A program made the position numbers and the translations under genes. DNA of 64,000 bases from CGIF01 sp031674855 (GTDB lineage: Bacteria > Bacillota_I > Bacilli_A > Mycoplasmatales > CGIF01). How positions within the stretch are numbered: position 1 is the first letter of the stretch; each line of letters starts with the position of its first letter. The stretch is from positions 124,001-188,000 of the forward strand of contig CP125275.1 in assembly GCA_031674855.1 (NCBI GenBank), written 5' to 3'. Shown one piece after another: positions 20,821-29,847 of the stretch. Below the pieces are notes generated by a model. It made no database searches, was not told the origin of the DNA, and worked only from the letters and a program-made list of their open reading frames with translations.

Positions 20821-20858
20821 GCACTCAAAAAACCTTTTAATTTTAATTTTGAGAGTGC
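20821..20858. repeat. Imperfect hairpin GCACTCAAAA / TTTTGAGAGTGC
   Basis: Ten-base arms with a two-base bulge flank a T/A-rich loop. It lies between the preceding minus-strand gene and the AT-hook gene. It could be a bidirectional terminator or an operator; followed by AAAAAGACC, not a T-run on the plus strand. Confidence 0.35.
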
Positions 20859-20933
20859 AAAAAGACCTTATTAAGGAACACAGCCTTATTTCTGTAAAGG
20901 CTTTTGTCTCTCTTTAACACACTAAAAATTAAT

Positions 20934-21110
20934 ATGGTTAAAAAGACCAAGAAGCATACCATTTTAGGCGGAATTAAGGTGAGTTCCAATCAGCTAAGCG
21001 AATGAGGAAAAAGTGGCGGAAGACCGAAAAAGTATCTTAACAATGCGGAAAGACAACGTGCTTATAAATTGAGAAAAAAGCAAAAAAATTTGGTAAAGAA
21101 GCTAAATTAA
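20934..21110 (+). CDS. Small basic AT-hook-like DNA-binding protein
   Basis: 58 residues, strongly basic, with GKSGGRPKKYLNNAERQRAY, an AT-hook core (GRP) followed by a basic helix. Such proteins are common on phages and plasmids and bind the minor groove of AT DNA. No Shine-Dalgarno before the ATG. Confidence 0.5.
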
Positions 21111-21159
21111 GACCTTATTGCATTAAGCAAAAACCATTGATTTTAAGAATTCTTTAAAG

Positions 21160-21264
21160 ATGATTTGTGATAAATGTGAAGCGGAAGTGATTAGTAGTCC
21201 GAAAAAATTGGGTGAAAGCTGTTATCGGATATTTTGTGAGGGGAAAATGAGGGTGAAGAAATAA
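21160..21264 (+). CDS. Tiny Cys-rich protein
   Basis: 34 residues with CDKC near the start and two further Cys, a possible zinc knuckle. It lies 50 bases after the AT-hook gene. Low confidence because of its size. Confidence 0.3.
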   Translation: MICDKCEAEVISSPKKLGESCYRIFCEGKMRVKK

Positions 21265-21611
21265 ATTTAAGACATTTTAACAAAAGAAGAAAATAATTCA
21301 CAGAAGGCATAAATTGGGTAAGGTGATGGTTGATTGATTGACTTTATGAGCACTTAATTGAATTAAGACTTGATGTCATCTCACCACCTTCTCTTGATCT
21401 CATTTTTATCCTTGTCCGAATTTTTTCTAAAAATAACTTCTTTCAACAAAATGTGACATTATGTGTCGAATTATTCGATATTTACTATCTCTCTTACACT
21501 TAATTAAGAAATAAGGTGTCAAATAATAGCTAAAATGTTAAAAAGAATATATAACACAAAAAATTAAAAACAATTAAAAATTTTAAAAGATAAGAAAAAA
21601 AATAAATAATC
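21265..21611. other. Intergenic stretch, nothing recognised
   Basis: No gene seen. A partial inverted repeat (AAGGTGATG ... CATCTCACCACCTT, about 21318-21391) is present; the region otherwise carries the promoter of the pemK-type operon. Confidence 0.3.
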
Positions 21612-21895
21612 ATGGCAAGAATCCAAGAATTTAATAATCAAGAATTTTTAAAAGAGATAAGTAACCGAGTAAGGAAACATGAAATCAGTGAAGACTTCAT
21701 CAAGAAGCTATTGCTGAAGGAAAAAAAGAATATCAAGAAGAATTAAAGGAAAAAATTTTTAAGTCTTTAGATGAAGAAGGAGAGGAAAGAAAAAAATTAT
21801 TAGCTGAATCTTATGAAAGATGAGCCAACGATCAAGAAGAGCAAAATGAGATAAATAAATGAAAAGATACTGAAAATGACTGTTGAGATGATTAA
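21612..21895 (+). pseudogene. Antitoxin of the PemK system, frameshifted
   Basis: A frame from ATG (MARIQEFNNQEFLKEI) slips near 21700 into an acidic helical C-terminus (EELKEKIFKSLDEEGEERKK, ending ENDCWDD). Position before a MazF/PemK toxin with overlapping ends identifies it as the antitoxin. As written the N- and C-terminal parts are in different frames, so either the antitoxin is dead or a slip restores it. The UGA Trp codons are at the end. Confidence 0.5.
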
Positions 21896-22292
21896 AAAAC
21901 GAGGAGAAGTTTATCGAGTAAAAATTACAAACGCTCAAGATAATGAGCAAAGGGGAGATGAAGATGACCAACGCTTGGTTGTCGTAGTTTCTAATAACCT
22001 TCATAATTCCAAAAACAAAACTATTACTATTATTCCTTTAACTAGCAAAGGAATTGACAAAAAATACTTCTTTCATATTCATACTTTCTTTCAAGGTAAG
22101 CAGGGCAAAGCAAAATGTGAACAGATAAGAACTTTAACTATTGAAAGATTTGGAGAGAGATTAGGAGTTTTAACTGACAAGGAAATGAATGAAATAGAAG
22201 ATAAAATGGTTCTATTTCTTGATTTGGATGGTTATGTCCGAAGAAAAATTAAAGAAGAAATTCAAAGATTTATTAAAAATGCCCAAAACTAA
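21876..22292 (+). CDS. pemK: PemK/MazF-family mRNA interferase toxin
   Basis: 138 residues. RGEVYRVKI near residue 8, RLVVVVSNN, KTITIIPLTS and CEQIRTLTIERF fit the MazF/PemK beta-barrel, including the conserved Gln/Arg/Thr of the active face. These toxins cut cellular mRNA at short motifs. It overlaps the antitoxin upstream and a recombinase downstream, so all three are one operon. Confidence 0.88.
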   Translation: MTVEMIKKRGEVYRVKITNAQDNEQRGDEDDQRLVVVVSNNLHNSKNKTITIIPLTSKGIDKKYFFHIHTFFQGKQGKAKCEQIRTLTIERFGERLGVLTDKEMNEIEDKMVLFLDLDGYVRRKIKEEIQRFIKNAQN

Positions 22293-22830
22293 AAAACCTT
22301 TGACAGTTTTACCCACTCAGCAATTACTCCAACAAATCTGAGATTACATTATCAGTCGAGTTAATAAAAAAGGCGAACAAAAAAAGTCAAAAAATGAATG
22401 TCTATATTTATTGTGTTGAAAAGCTGGGCTAAGAATTAGCGAAGCCATCTCTTTTGATCTATTTTTAGAGCATCAAGATCCTCAATACAAAAATCTCTAT
22501 CTTTTGCGGGGTAAACGAGGTAAAGAACGCTGAGTTTATATTGATAGCAATATTGTTAAAGAATTAAAAAAAAGAAATTGACAAGTCAATCTTGCTAACC
22601 GTTTTACTTTCTTTAAGTTCCTAGAAAAAATTAAGGAAGAGTTAAATATTGCCGATAAGGTTGAGTTAGCACCTCACACTTTAAGAAGATGTTTTGCTAC
22701 CGCTAATGCCCTGAATGGGATGCCTTTACCAGTCTTGCAAAAAGTATTGGGTCATTCTAAAATTAGTACTACTGCCCTTTATATTAAGGATAGTGATTTG
22801 AATAATTTGGTGAAGTTTAGACCTGTCTAG
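22279..22830 (+). CDS. Tyrosine recombinase, catalytic domain only
   Basis: 183 residues. The catalytic set is visible: Arg in AGLRISEA, Lys in RGKRGKER, HTLRRCFA (H-x-x-R), LGHSKISTT and the Tyr in ALYIKD. The N-terminal core-binding (SAM-like) domain is missing, so it is about half the size of XerC/D. The ATG overlaps the pemK end by 14 bases, an unusual toxin-recombinase fusion of operons. It probably acts on a short site with help from another protein. Confidence 0.8.
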
Positions 22831-22882
22831 AAGGAGGGGTTGTTTTAAAAACTAAATAAAAATATTGTAAAATTTAGATATT

Positions 22883-23239
22883 ATGGCAACTAAAAAAACA
22901 AAAAGTTTTAAAGAAGTATTAGCCGAAATAGAAAATCCCAAAAATATCGGGCAAGGATCTTGATCTTTGCCACGCAATGCCACGGTGGCTGAAAAAGCTA
23001 AATACGAACTTTGTGAAAAGATATTAGGCTATCAAGAGGATAACAATTTATCCGATGAAGCTATGGCTCGCAAAACTCATTTAATTCAAAATGAATTAGA
23101 GGATATTCTTTTTTGCCGAATTAGTAAATTTAACCTAGATTACTTAATGAACGTTGCCAGCAATCTTTTTACTACTTCTAAAATAAAGATTGCTATTGAA
23201 AAAATATTAAAACTAATATATCATCCTAAAAGATGATAG
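22883..23239 (+). CDS. XRE-type HTH regulator, antitoxin-like
   Basis: 118 residues. The C-terminal two-thirds (AEKAKYELCEKILGYQEDNN, SDEAMARKTHLIQNELEDIL, FNLDYLMNVASNLF) match the HTH of HigA/MosA-like antitoxins and the gene at 59047. No toxin is next to it in the expected place; the following gene is unrelated. It may be an orphan antitoxin. Confidence 0.6.
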
Positions 23240-23264
23240 TATAAAACATAAAATAATAAAAACA

Positions 23265-23528
23265 ATGGCAAAAAAAATAACAATTGAAGGGTTAGAATTT
23301 ACAAGAAATGACCATGAAGATTTTTCAATTTCAGTCGAAGATGAATATGGTGAAACAGCAATTATTGATGATATCACAAAATATGAAGAAGAAGGCTTAT
23401 CCTTTCGCGAATCTACTAATCAGGATATCTTAGCTAAGGTAGATGCGATACTTAATTCGGAGGTGGCTCAGCAAATCGTTAAAGAACTTAATATTCAAAT
23501 AAGCCAAGCTTATCAACAGCACAATTAA
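23265..23528 (+). CDS. Hypothetical acidic protein
   Basis: 87 residues, acidic, with a beta-rich start (KKITIEGLEFTRND) and a helical C-terminus. It lies 25 bases after the HTH gene and may share its operon. No family recognised. It is followed by an inverted GGGAGT-type repeat (about 23550-23585) suggesting a terminator. Confidence 0.45.
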   Translation: MAKKITIEGLEFTRNDHEDFSISVEDEYGETAIIDDITKYEEEGLSFRESTNQDILAKVDAILNSEVAQQIVKELNIQISQAYQQHN

Positions 23529-23640
23529 TCTTGTCTAGTTGGGTTTTGGGAGTTTAGGCTCCCAATTCCTTTCTAAATGGGAGTTAATCGTTTTCTGATT
23601 AAATCTTTCTAAAAAGGGGGTTGATTTCTAGAAAACATTT

Positions 23641-23910
23641 TTATTTCCTCTCTTGAAAATCCAACAATATCAATCGCTTCTTAGTCTTTTGGGCAGTAAA
23701 TAAATAACTGCTTTGATAGTTTTTTAACTCAATAATTTTTCACAAATTTTCTTTTAACAAATTAGCATAAGCAAAGATAGTGCGCTGTTGGGAATAATTG
23801 CCAATAGTTAGCTTGTAGTAGATTTGTCCATTAAATTGGCTATCCTTACTATAAACTTTTTTCTTTTGTTGGTTTATTACCGAACCAATAAAAAATTCTT
23901 TGTCAGTCAT
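23641..23910 (-). CDS. Small OB-fold-like protein of the leftward element
   Basis: 89 residues with a beta-strand pattern (FFIGSVINQQKKKVYS, QIYYKLTIGNYSQQRTIFAY) and a basic end, resembling single-stranded-DNA-binding OB folds. It is the third gene after the leftward recombinase of element copy I. Function inferred from the fold pattern only. Confidence 0.4.
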
Positions 23911-23929
23911 ATTTTATAAAATAAATCCC

Positions 23930-24475
23930 CTACGCTGTAAGTTGGTTAAAAGAAAACGCGGATCTTTTTATAAGATACTTTTCAGTGGTTTTAAATTGAG
24001 AATGTCCTAATAATTGTTGGATGGAAGAACTATCTAAACCAAGATCATAATTAAGAATGGAGGCAAAAGAACGGCGGAGAGTATGCGGAGTGATATTTCA
24101 AGACAGGTTCATTTCCGAACTCTTTCTTTTTAAGTAGTCTCAGACAGCAACACGGCTAATTGATTTTCATTCGTCTTTGAGTGTGGTTAATTTGCTTTTT
24201 TTATTAATGTAATGGTTATTCAACAGATTAAAAACTAATCTTTGTTTCTGGCCTTTGCTAAGGACAATAAAAGCACTTTTATCCTCCACGAATATTTGCT
24301 GTCAAGTAAAATTAATGGCTTCCGAGACACGGAGACCGAGATAATCCATTAAGAGGACAGTTTCTAGGAGTTTATCGTTTCTTTTGAGACAGTTGAGATT
24401 AGTGGGCGACTGACAGAGATTTCTGATTTGTTCTAGGGATAAAACCTGTTCTAATTGGTTTTTGTTAGTTTTCAT
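23930..24475 (-). CDS. Tyrosine recombinase, catalytic domain only
   Basis: 181 residues with Arg in YLGLRVSEA, Lys in VLSKGQKQRL, HTLRRSFASI, LLGHSQFKTT and Tyr in TEKYLIK. As in the recombinase at 22279 the N-terminal arm domain is absent. The start overlaps the stop of the upstream ORF-A fusion by 11 bases (ATGAAAACTAA), so the two are coupled. Probably the integrase or resolvase of element copy I. Confidence 0.8.
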
Positions 24476-24911
24476 AATTTCTTAAACAATTAGAGCAAAT
24501 TCAATGTTCTTCATTTAGTTCTTTAAAAAATTTACCACAGTCCGGACATTGGACTTTGTCTTTGGGTGATTTAGGTTCTTGAACTGGTTGGGATTGAGAT
24601 TTCTTGCTCTGCTTAGCCTGTTGTTTTTCAAATTGAGCAAAGAGTTCTCTTTCTTCGGCTTTTAATTCTTCCGCTCACTGTTTTCTTTTGGATGCTTGTT
24701 GCTTGGGAGTAAGTTTATTCCACTTTTTATCCCATTTAATTTGCTTTTTAGCCGTGGTTCAATTATCAGAATTAAGGGTGTTCTTAAAGGCGTAACCAAA
24801 ACGATAGTTATTGTTCTCAAAGTGAATTAAGTAATAAGGATTAAAATTGCGATCTGATTTAGTTTCTATGTCTTTGATAGTGAATTTAGCGGAGTATTCT
24901 GAGAGGTTCAT
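24465..24911 (-). CDS. Element ORF-A fused to zinc-ribbon gene by internal deletion
   Basis: 148 residues. The first 50 (SEYSAKFTIKDIE, FGYAFKNTLNSDNW) match the OB-like genes at 51475 and 60529. From TTAKK onward the protein matches the C-terminal half of the zinc-ribbon gene at 52187, including QWAEEL, CPDCGKFFKELNEEH and the final CSNCLRNYEN. Both parents carry an N-W-T-T or Y-W-T-T stretch at this point, so the fusion looks like a microhomology deletion of several genes. The frame stayed open, so a chimeric protein may be made. Confidence 0.75.
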
Positions 24912-24964
24912 AAAAAGGCGTTAATGGTCTTTTCTTTTATTAAATTTTCTTTTTCAAGGATAGG

Positions 24965-25330
24965 AGGATAAATTATAATATTCTATTTATAGAATATACT
25001 CCTCTTTAATAAGATAATACGCTTCGCATTTTGACAAATGCTCCGCTTCCATTCTAGTTTTTAAAAGTATCCAGTATCTAAATTTCTATATCTTAACTCG
25101 CTACTCGCTAAACTTTTCAGATAAAACTCACTGTAAACAGTTTGTTTTTCATTGGGTAAAATTTTGATTTGGGTCTTTTTATCCTAAGTGTTAAGGGTTA
25201 TAAGTATAAGAATTGGGAACTGTTTTTATGGTTAGTAAAAATTAGTCCTCGTTATTCTTTGTCGTGGTTCGCAAGAACCTAAGACAGAAAGATACTTGAT
25301 AAATGATCTGCTTCTTAGAGATAGTTAAGA
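24965..25330 (-). other. Conserved left-end (origin-like) region of element copy I
   Basis: Reading leftward, it carries the same ordered signals as copies II and III: a hairpin at 25261-25285 (CTTAGGTT...AACCACGAC), a GAAGCG/CGCTTC stem-loop at about 25017-25060 and a 9-bp palindrome with 2-base loop at 24978-24997 (ATATTCTAT/ATAGAATAT) flanked by GGAG/CTCC. ORF-A starts just beyond. The strict order and spacing suggest a replication origin or transfer site. The part from 25331 to 25583 holds no gene except a 17-codon basic frame. Confidence 0.6.
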
Positions 25331-25583
25331 AATAAGAATGGTTATCTTTTTAGATCCCTTAGCAATTCCATTTTTTAAGAAAGATATTTGATTGGTTTTA
25401 TCAATGGCTATTTCGGTTAAAAAACCAAAGACCAAAAAAACTAAAACAAAAACTTGGTAAAAACAAAATTAAAAAAGAGAAAATAAAAAAGAAGGTGATG
25501 TTACTCTCTATTATTCTTTCTACTTGAAATTATAGCAAACTAATAACTGCTATCTAACTAATGAAAAAAATAATAAAAAAGTC

Positions 25584-25603
25584 CAGAGTTTAATCAATCT
25601 CTG
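25584..25603 (-). repeat. CAGAG/CTCTG hairpin, copy I
   Basis: The 20-base sequence is the exact reverse complement of the one at 50748-50767 near the tRNA-Lys gene. A variant stands at 59901-59918. In all three cases it lies 35-100 bases inside the tRNA-derived end, fitting a recombinase-binding or arm site. Confidence 0.55.
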
Positions 25604-25678
25604 AATAATAAGTATCAATGGTTTTATACAACCAAAATAAAACTAGTGAAATTACTGAATTAAACACTGCTTTTTCTT

Positions 25679-25718
25679 TGGTGCCTTGTAGAGGGATCGA
25701 ACCTCCAACCTATTGATT
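25679..25718 (-). other. tRNA-Lys 3'-end fragment, probable attachment site
   Basis: Forty bases match the 3' part of the tRNA-Lys gene at 50606-50680 (from the anticodon stem through CCA) with one mismatch, on the opposite strand. The 5' half of the tRNA is missing. tRNA 3' ends are classic targets of tyrosine recombinases, and element copy I starts directly next to it. The 25719-25969 stretch beyond it has no gene. Confidence 0.75.
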
Positions 25719-25969
25719 TAGTATTGCCTTGGCGAGCTTGGTTGAGTAATTCTTGATTATTTGCTCTCTTTGTTGGATTTTAGGAAAGCAAATAATAACC
25801 AGCAGATATACAATTTTTATCTCCAGTTAATTTTTGCTGATCAATTTACTCAGCAAAAATTAATACAAAAAAATTTCTTAAAATAAATATATAATAGATA
25901 TTAGGTATATGAAAACAAAATTAACAATTTTTTTTGAATCAAAAACATGCCTAAACCTATTTTTAAAAC

Positions 25970-26074
25970 ATGACAAATAAATTATTAAATATTTATCCCA
26001 ATTATCAACAATATCCTCCGTTTATTATTCTCTCAGAAAGAAAATTAAAAAAATTTAAGAAATTATGAATCTAA
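25970..26074 (+). CDS. Tiny hypothetical protein before the P-loop gene
   Basis: 34 residues (starts MTNKLLNIYPNYQQYPPF). Its stop overlaps the start of the next gene by ten bases, suggesting translational coupling. No family recognised. Confidence 0.3.
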
Positions 26075-26589
26075 ACCAAGCAATTAAAAATAATAATTCC
26101 ATCGTTATTTATGGCGAGATTGGCAAAGGTAAAAATCTTTTAATAAGCAAACTAATCCGTAAATATGTTGTTGAAAAAGACAGCGGAAAAATATTTTTAG
26201 ATGGACATAACAAAAATTTAATAAAAAAAACAGGCGAGCGAGAAGCTCTGTCTCTAGCTATAATAGCAGGAAGAGTTAAGAAAAAATGAAACTGATTAAA
26301 ATGAGATTGAAAATATCAGCTAGAACTAGAATATTTTAATATTAAATTTCCAATTTTATGAGAATCAGTTCATCATTATCCTTCCTTGATTAATCCAATT
26401 AAAAAAGACAAATTGATCATAACTAAGGAAGACTTCGACTTTAGCAATAAATATTCCAATTATGCTAATTCCGATTACGGAAAAAACGCCATGGAATTCC
26501 AAATTGAGCAATGATTAGAAAGAAATAATTTAGACAAGAAAAGAAAGTTAGATTATTTATTAAAAGATTGAGGTAATAAAAAAGCATAA
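26065..26589 (+). CDS. P-loop NTPase, Zot/FtsK-like small ATPase
   Basis: 174 residues. IYGEIGKGKNLLISKL at residues 14-29 is a Walker A of the G-x-x-G-x-G-K type. Later the protein is Trp-rich through UGA codons and has no obvious Walker B, so it may be a degenerate or shortened relative of its neighbour. Its stop overlaps the next ATPase start (TAATG). Probably works with that membrane ATPase in DNA transfer or virion assembly. Confidence 0.5.
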
Positions 26590-27772
26590 TGTGAACGACA
26601 ATCTGAGCGATAACTAAATGATTATTACCCCTAATTTTAATATTCTTTGCTATTCCTATCTATAACTTTGTCAAGTATTACTTCATCTGAGACCTATCCT
26701 TAGCCAAAATCGAATTCACTCTCCAAAAACTTTGAGAAAAGGCGGGAGTAATTGAAATTCAAGGGGGTGCTGAAACCGGCAAGAGTTTACTAATAATCTT
26801 ACTAACTAAATACTTAAAAGGTAAAAAGTGGAATAATATCCCTAATGTCGTGCCAGGCTGTCAAGAACTAACCTTAGAATCTTTAAAAAAGATAAAAAGG
26901 GGAGAATATGTCCATGGATTAACTGGCAAAAACAATGTATTTTGATTGATGAGAGTTGAAACTTCTTCAGCAAAGCAGAACTAAATAAAGCTAACTATGC
27001 TACTCATGCTCTCAGTGATTTAATGTTCTTTTTGTCAGAAACCAGCAAAACAGACTTCAAAATCTTTTATGTTTCCAAACAAGGAGCTAAATTAGCTTCG
27101 GGATTTAATATCTTGAGTGATAATCGCTCGGCTTCGATTAGAACCCTCGGCATCAAGAAATTTTGTTACTGATGAGGCAAACAATATTATTATTTAGAGT
27201 TGGAAGTAATAGGCTTAAAAAGTCAAGATAATTTCTCAACTCGGATTAACAAGTGATTCTCTAAAGCTACTAACTCAACTATCATCAGTATTCCTTTTAG
27301 TGAACAAGATCTAAGTCTTTATGATAATAAGTGAAATAAGAATAAAGAATATGCCAAAAATAGTTTGATAAGCGTGATAGATGAAATGGATCCGGACAAA
27401 TTAGTTCGCATGTTAGGTTACCGTAAGTCTCGTAGTCAAAAATTACAAGAGGCAGCAGAAGTAATGTCTTGAGCCAAGAAATCAAGTGACCCAGCTATTC
27501 GCAAATCTCAAGAATCGGAAATGAAACGCAAGTATTGGGATTTAAAAAGACAAGAGGGTTGGAAACCAGCTAAAGAAAAAGCTATTGAAAGTCAATTAGC
27601 AAATGGAATCAGTGAACCAATTGCTGAGGAAGTTGTCATGATTCCTATTTACGAGAAAGTTGATAAAAAGCATCGTCGTAATAGCAAGAAATGAAATCAA
27701 GAAGTAGAAAAAGAAATCAGTTTAGTTTTGGAGGCTAATAACTCAGAAGAAGAGGATGAAGAAAGTGAGTAA
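26589..27772 (+). pseudogene. Membrane-anchored Zot/FtsK-type ATPase, one frameshift
   Basis: About 393 residues if one slip near 26895 (AAAAAGGGG) is repaired. N-terminal TM (LLPLILIFFAIPIYNFV), Walker A EIQGGAETGKSLLIIL, Walker B CILIDESWNFFS, a Gln-containing sensor region (FKIFYVSKQGAKL) and a basic, acidic-tailed C-terminus. TM plus FtsK-superfamily ATPase is the layout of Zot/gene I proteins that drive filamentous phage assembly and of some conjugation proteins. It overlaps the previous gene by one base. Confidence 0.6.
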
Positions 27773-27790
27773 AAATGACATATAGACTAC

Positions 27791-28201
27791 ATGACTGAAA
27801 CAAATAAAGTAAGTTTAAATCCCATTATCTCAGCGAGGAATTTCTTAGCAGGTATCATCAAAGAAGCCAAAAACGACTATGAAAAAGCTGGAGCTATTCA
27901 ATCTTTCGAAATTTGTTATGAATTAAGTTGACATTTTTGTCAAAAAATACTTTCTTTGCGAAATATTAGAGTATTTAGCCCTAAGGAAACTTTTCGAGCA
28001 GCTGGATTAGAAAGATTGATTGAAGATCCCGAAGCGTGATTTGATTTCGGCTTAAAAAGAAATCTGACCACCCATACTTATGATGGCAAAATTGCCTTGG
28101 AAATTTTGGAATATTTACCTAAATTTTTAGCAGAACTAGATAAGTTAATTAAAAACTTAAAGGAAATCGAAGAATGTTATTATGATTCAACTGGAAAGTA
28201 A
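27791..28201 (+). CDS. hepT: HepT-like HEPN-domain toxin
   Basis: 136 residues, all-helical. It resembles the nucleotidyltransferase substrate-binding (HI0074) family: KAGAIQSFEICYELSW, then SPKETFRAAGLERLIEDPEAW and NLTTHTYDGKIA, the last replacing the usual R-x4-Y-H HEPN motif with a HTY variant. It overlaps a MNT nucleotidyltransferase downstream by 20 bases, the usual HepT-MntA pairing, where MntA modifies and inactivates the HEPN RNase. Confidence 0.82.
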
Positions 28202-28460
28202 ACACCGTCAAATAGTCAACTCCATTCTTAACAAATATCCTTACACCTTTTATGCTTATGGTTCAAGGGCGAAAGGAACCCATTGAAAATATTCAGACTT
28301 AGATTTATGTTACCAAGAATCTATTCCTGATCATATTGCCTTTGTTATTTCAGAAGAATTCAAAGAATCAGACCTCCCTTTTAAGGTTGATTTAGTTGAT
28401 TGGAAAAGAATGAATTCTGATTTTCAAAATCTAATTAAAAAAGATCTTGTTTCTCTTTAA
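28182..28460 (+). CDS. mntA: MntA-type minimal nucleotidyltransferase antitoxin
   Basis: 92 residues with the MNT signature: YAYGSRAKGTHWKYSDLDL (GSxAxG...SDxDL) and a third acidic residue in KVDLVDW. Minimal nucleotidyltransferases of this size add AMP to HEPN toxins. The pairing with the upstream gene identifies the system. Confidence 0.88.
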
Positions 28461-28535
28461 TCTTTAAGAGAATTACTATAGCTAGAAGAATAATTATAAT
28501 TAAAATAAATATATACTAGCTATTAAATATATATT

Positions 28536-28820
28536 ATGAAACAAACAAACATTCATCCAGGCAAAGTATTAGCAAGAGAATTCCTGACTAAAAACAATCT
28601 AAATATTCAGCAATTAGCTCAATCAATTAAAGTTTCGGAACAACATCTAGCAGAAATTTGTGCTGGCACAATGGATCTTGATGTTGAGGTTGCTTATCGC
28701 TTATCCTTTTACTTTCAAAATGATATTGAGTTTTGATTAGATTTACAAAGAGACTACGACTTAAATTATTATAGCGAATCTCTGATTAATATCCGTAAAG
28801 AAATTAGACCCTTATGCTAG
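28536..28820 (+). CDS. HigA-family HTH antitoxin or regulator
   Basis: 94 residues with NIHPGKVLAREFL, HTH IQQLAQSIKVSEQHLAEICA and VAYRLSFYFQNDIEFWLDLQ. It is a paralogue of the HigA at 4587. No HigB gene precedes it; the MntA-HepT pair does. An AT-rich promoter with a TATACT box lies 20-30 bases upstream. It may be an orphan antitoxin used as a regulator. Confidence 0.75.
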
Positions 28821-28993
28821 GATGAATTAAAGGTTTAATCAATTATCCACCACTTGGCATCAATAGTGCGGTTGAAATAAAAAAATACTTTTGAGACAAT
28901 TGAGGCAAAATATTAATCTTATTGCTGTTTGTGGTTATTATTTTGTGAATAATTAGAAGCATCATTAACTTTTTTCGCTATTTGTTTTATTAA
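28814..28993 (+). CDS. Small membrane protein
   Basis: 59 residues, several UGA Trp, one long hydrophobic helix (ILILLLFVVIILWIIRSII). Its ATG lies inside the stop of the HTH gene. The element genes of this window contain many such one-TM proteins. Function unknown. Confidence 0.45.
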
Positions 28994-29006
28994 TTAAGTT
29001 TCAATT

Positions 29007-29833
29007 ATGAATTATCAACAATTAAAAAACTACTTAGAAAAAAAAGTAATTAGAATTGACCAAGTTGCTAATTCCGGCAACAGTCAAATTCAAAAGGTTA
29101 ATTTGAATGCTAGGTGACTAACTGAACAATCACTAACAACTAGTCCTGAATTAATCACTTTTTCGATAATTTCTATCAATCTTTATTGGCTACTATTAAT
29201 TCCAAACAAGGATTTCACCAATTACCACCTCAATTACAAGTTGGTTATTTTAATCAAATCAAACCTTTGTTAGGTAAAGTAGAAGATGGTAATGCTTCAA
29301 CTACCGCTGATGAACAGCGTTATCAACTCTTAGACAAAATAGTTGAGGAATTCCAAGCTACTTTGTCGGAAGAAGATAAAGATGATAATTCAAATGCTCC
29401 GCAATCGAATCCTCAACCGCAAGACGGAACGCCTTTGTTTAGTCGAAATGTAGCCACTTTGTCATTTGAAGCTCAGCAAATAGAGCAACAAATAGAAGAA
29501 ATAACAGCGGGACTGTCTCAACCATCTAATCTAGCAGAATTTAATCAAAATCTTAAAGCAAGATTATTGAATTCTGCCAAAGGCAAAAAAATTATCGAAA
29601 AAGTTAAACAATGATTAATTGCTTATAAGAAATTAACCGTTTTAGAAAAGAAACAATTAGTTGATAGAATCGAATTATTTGAAACTATCAGCAAAATCCC
29701 ACTAAATATTGAAAATGAGCAAGAAATCCCTACTACTAATTCAGGCAAAGGTAAAAAATTGCTTTACTGAGGTGGCGGAATTGTTTTGATAATAGGTTTG
29801 TTTTTTTTAGTAAAAAAATTATTTAGGATTTAA
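29007..29833 (+). pseudogene. Element protein with C-terminal TM, one frameshift
   Basis: About 275 residues when a slip at about 29155 (run of Ts) is repaired. The N-terminus (MNYQQLKNYLEKK) is helical, then QRYQLLDKIVEEF and the motif PQDGTPLFS shared with the remnant at 6230-6756, a helical part, and a C-terminal anchor (LYWGGGIVLIIGLFFLV) with a basic end. Unknown family; it links the two elements. Confidence 0.5.
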
Positions 29834-29847
29834 CCAAATAAAACTAA

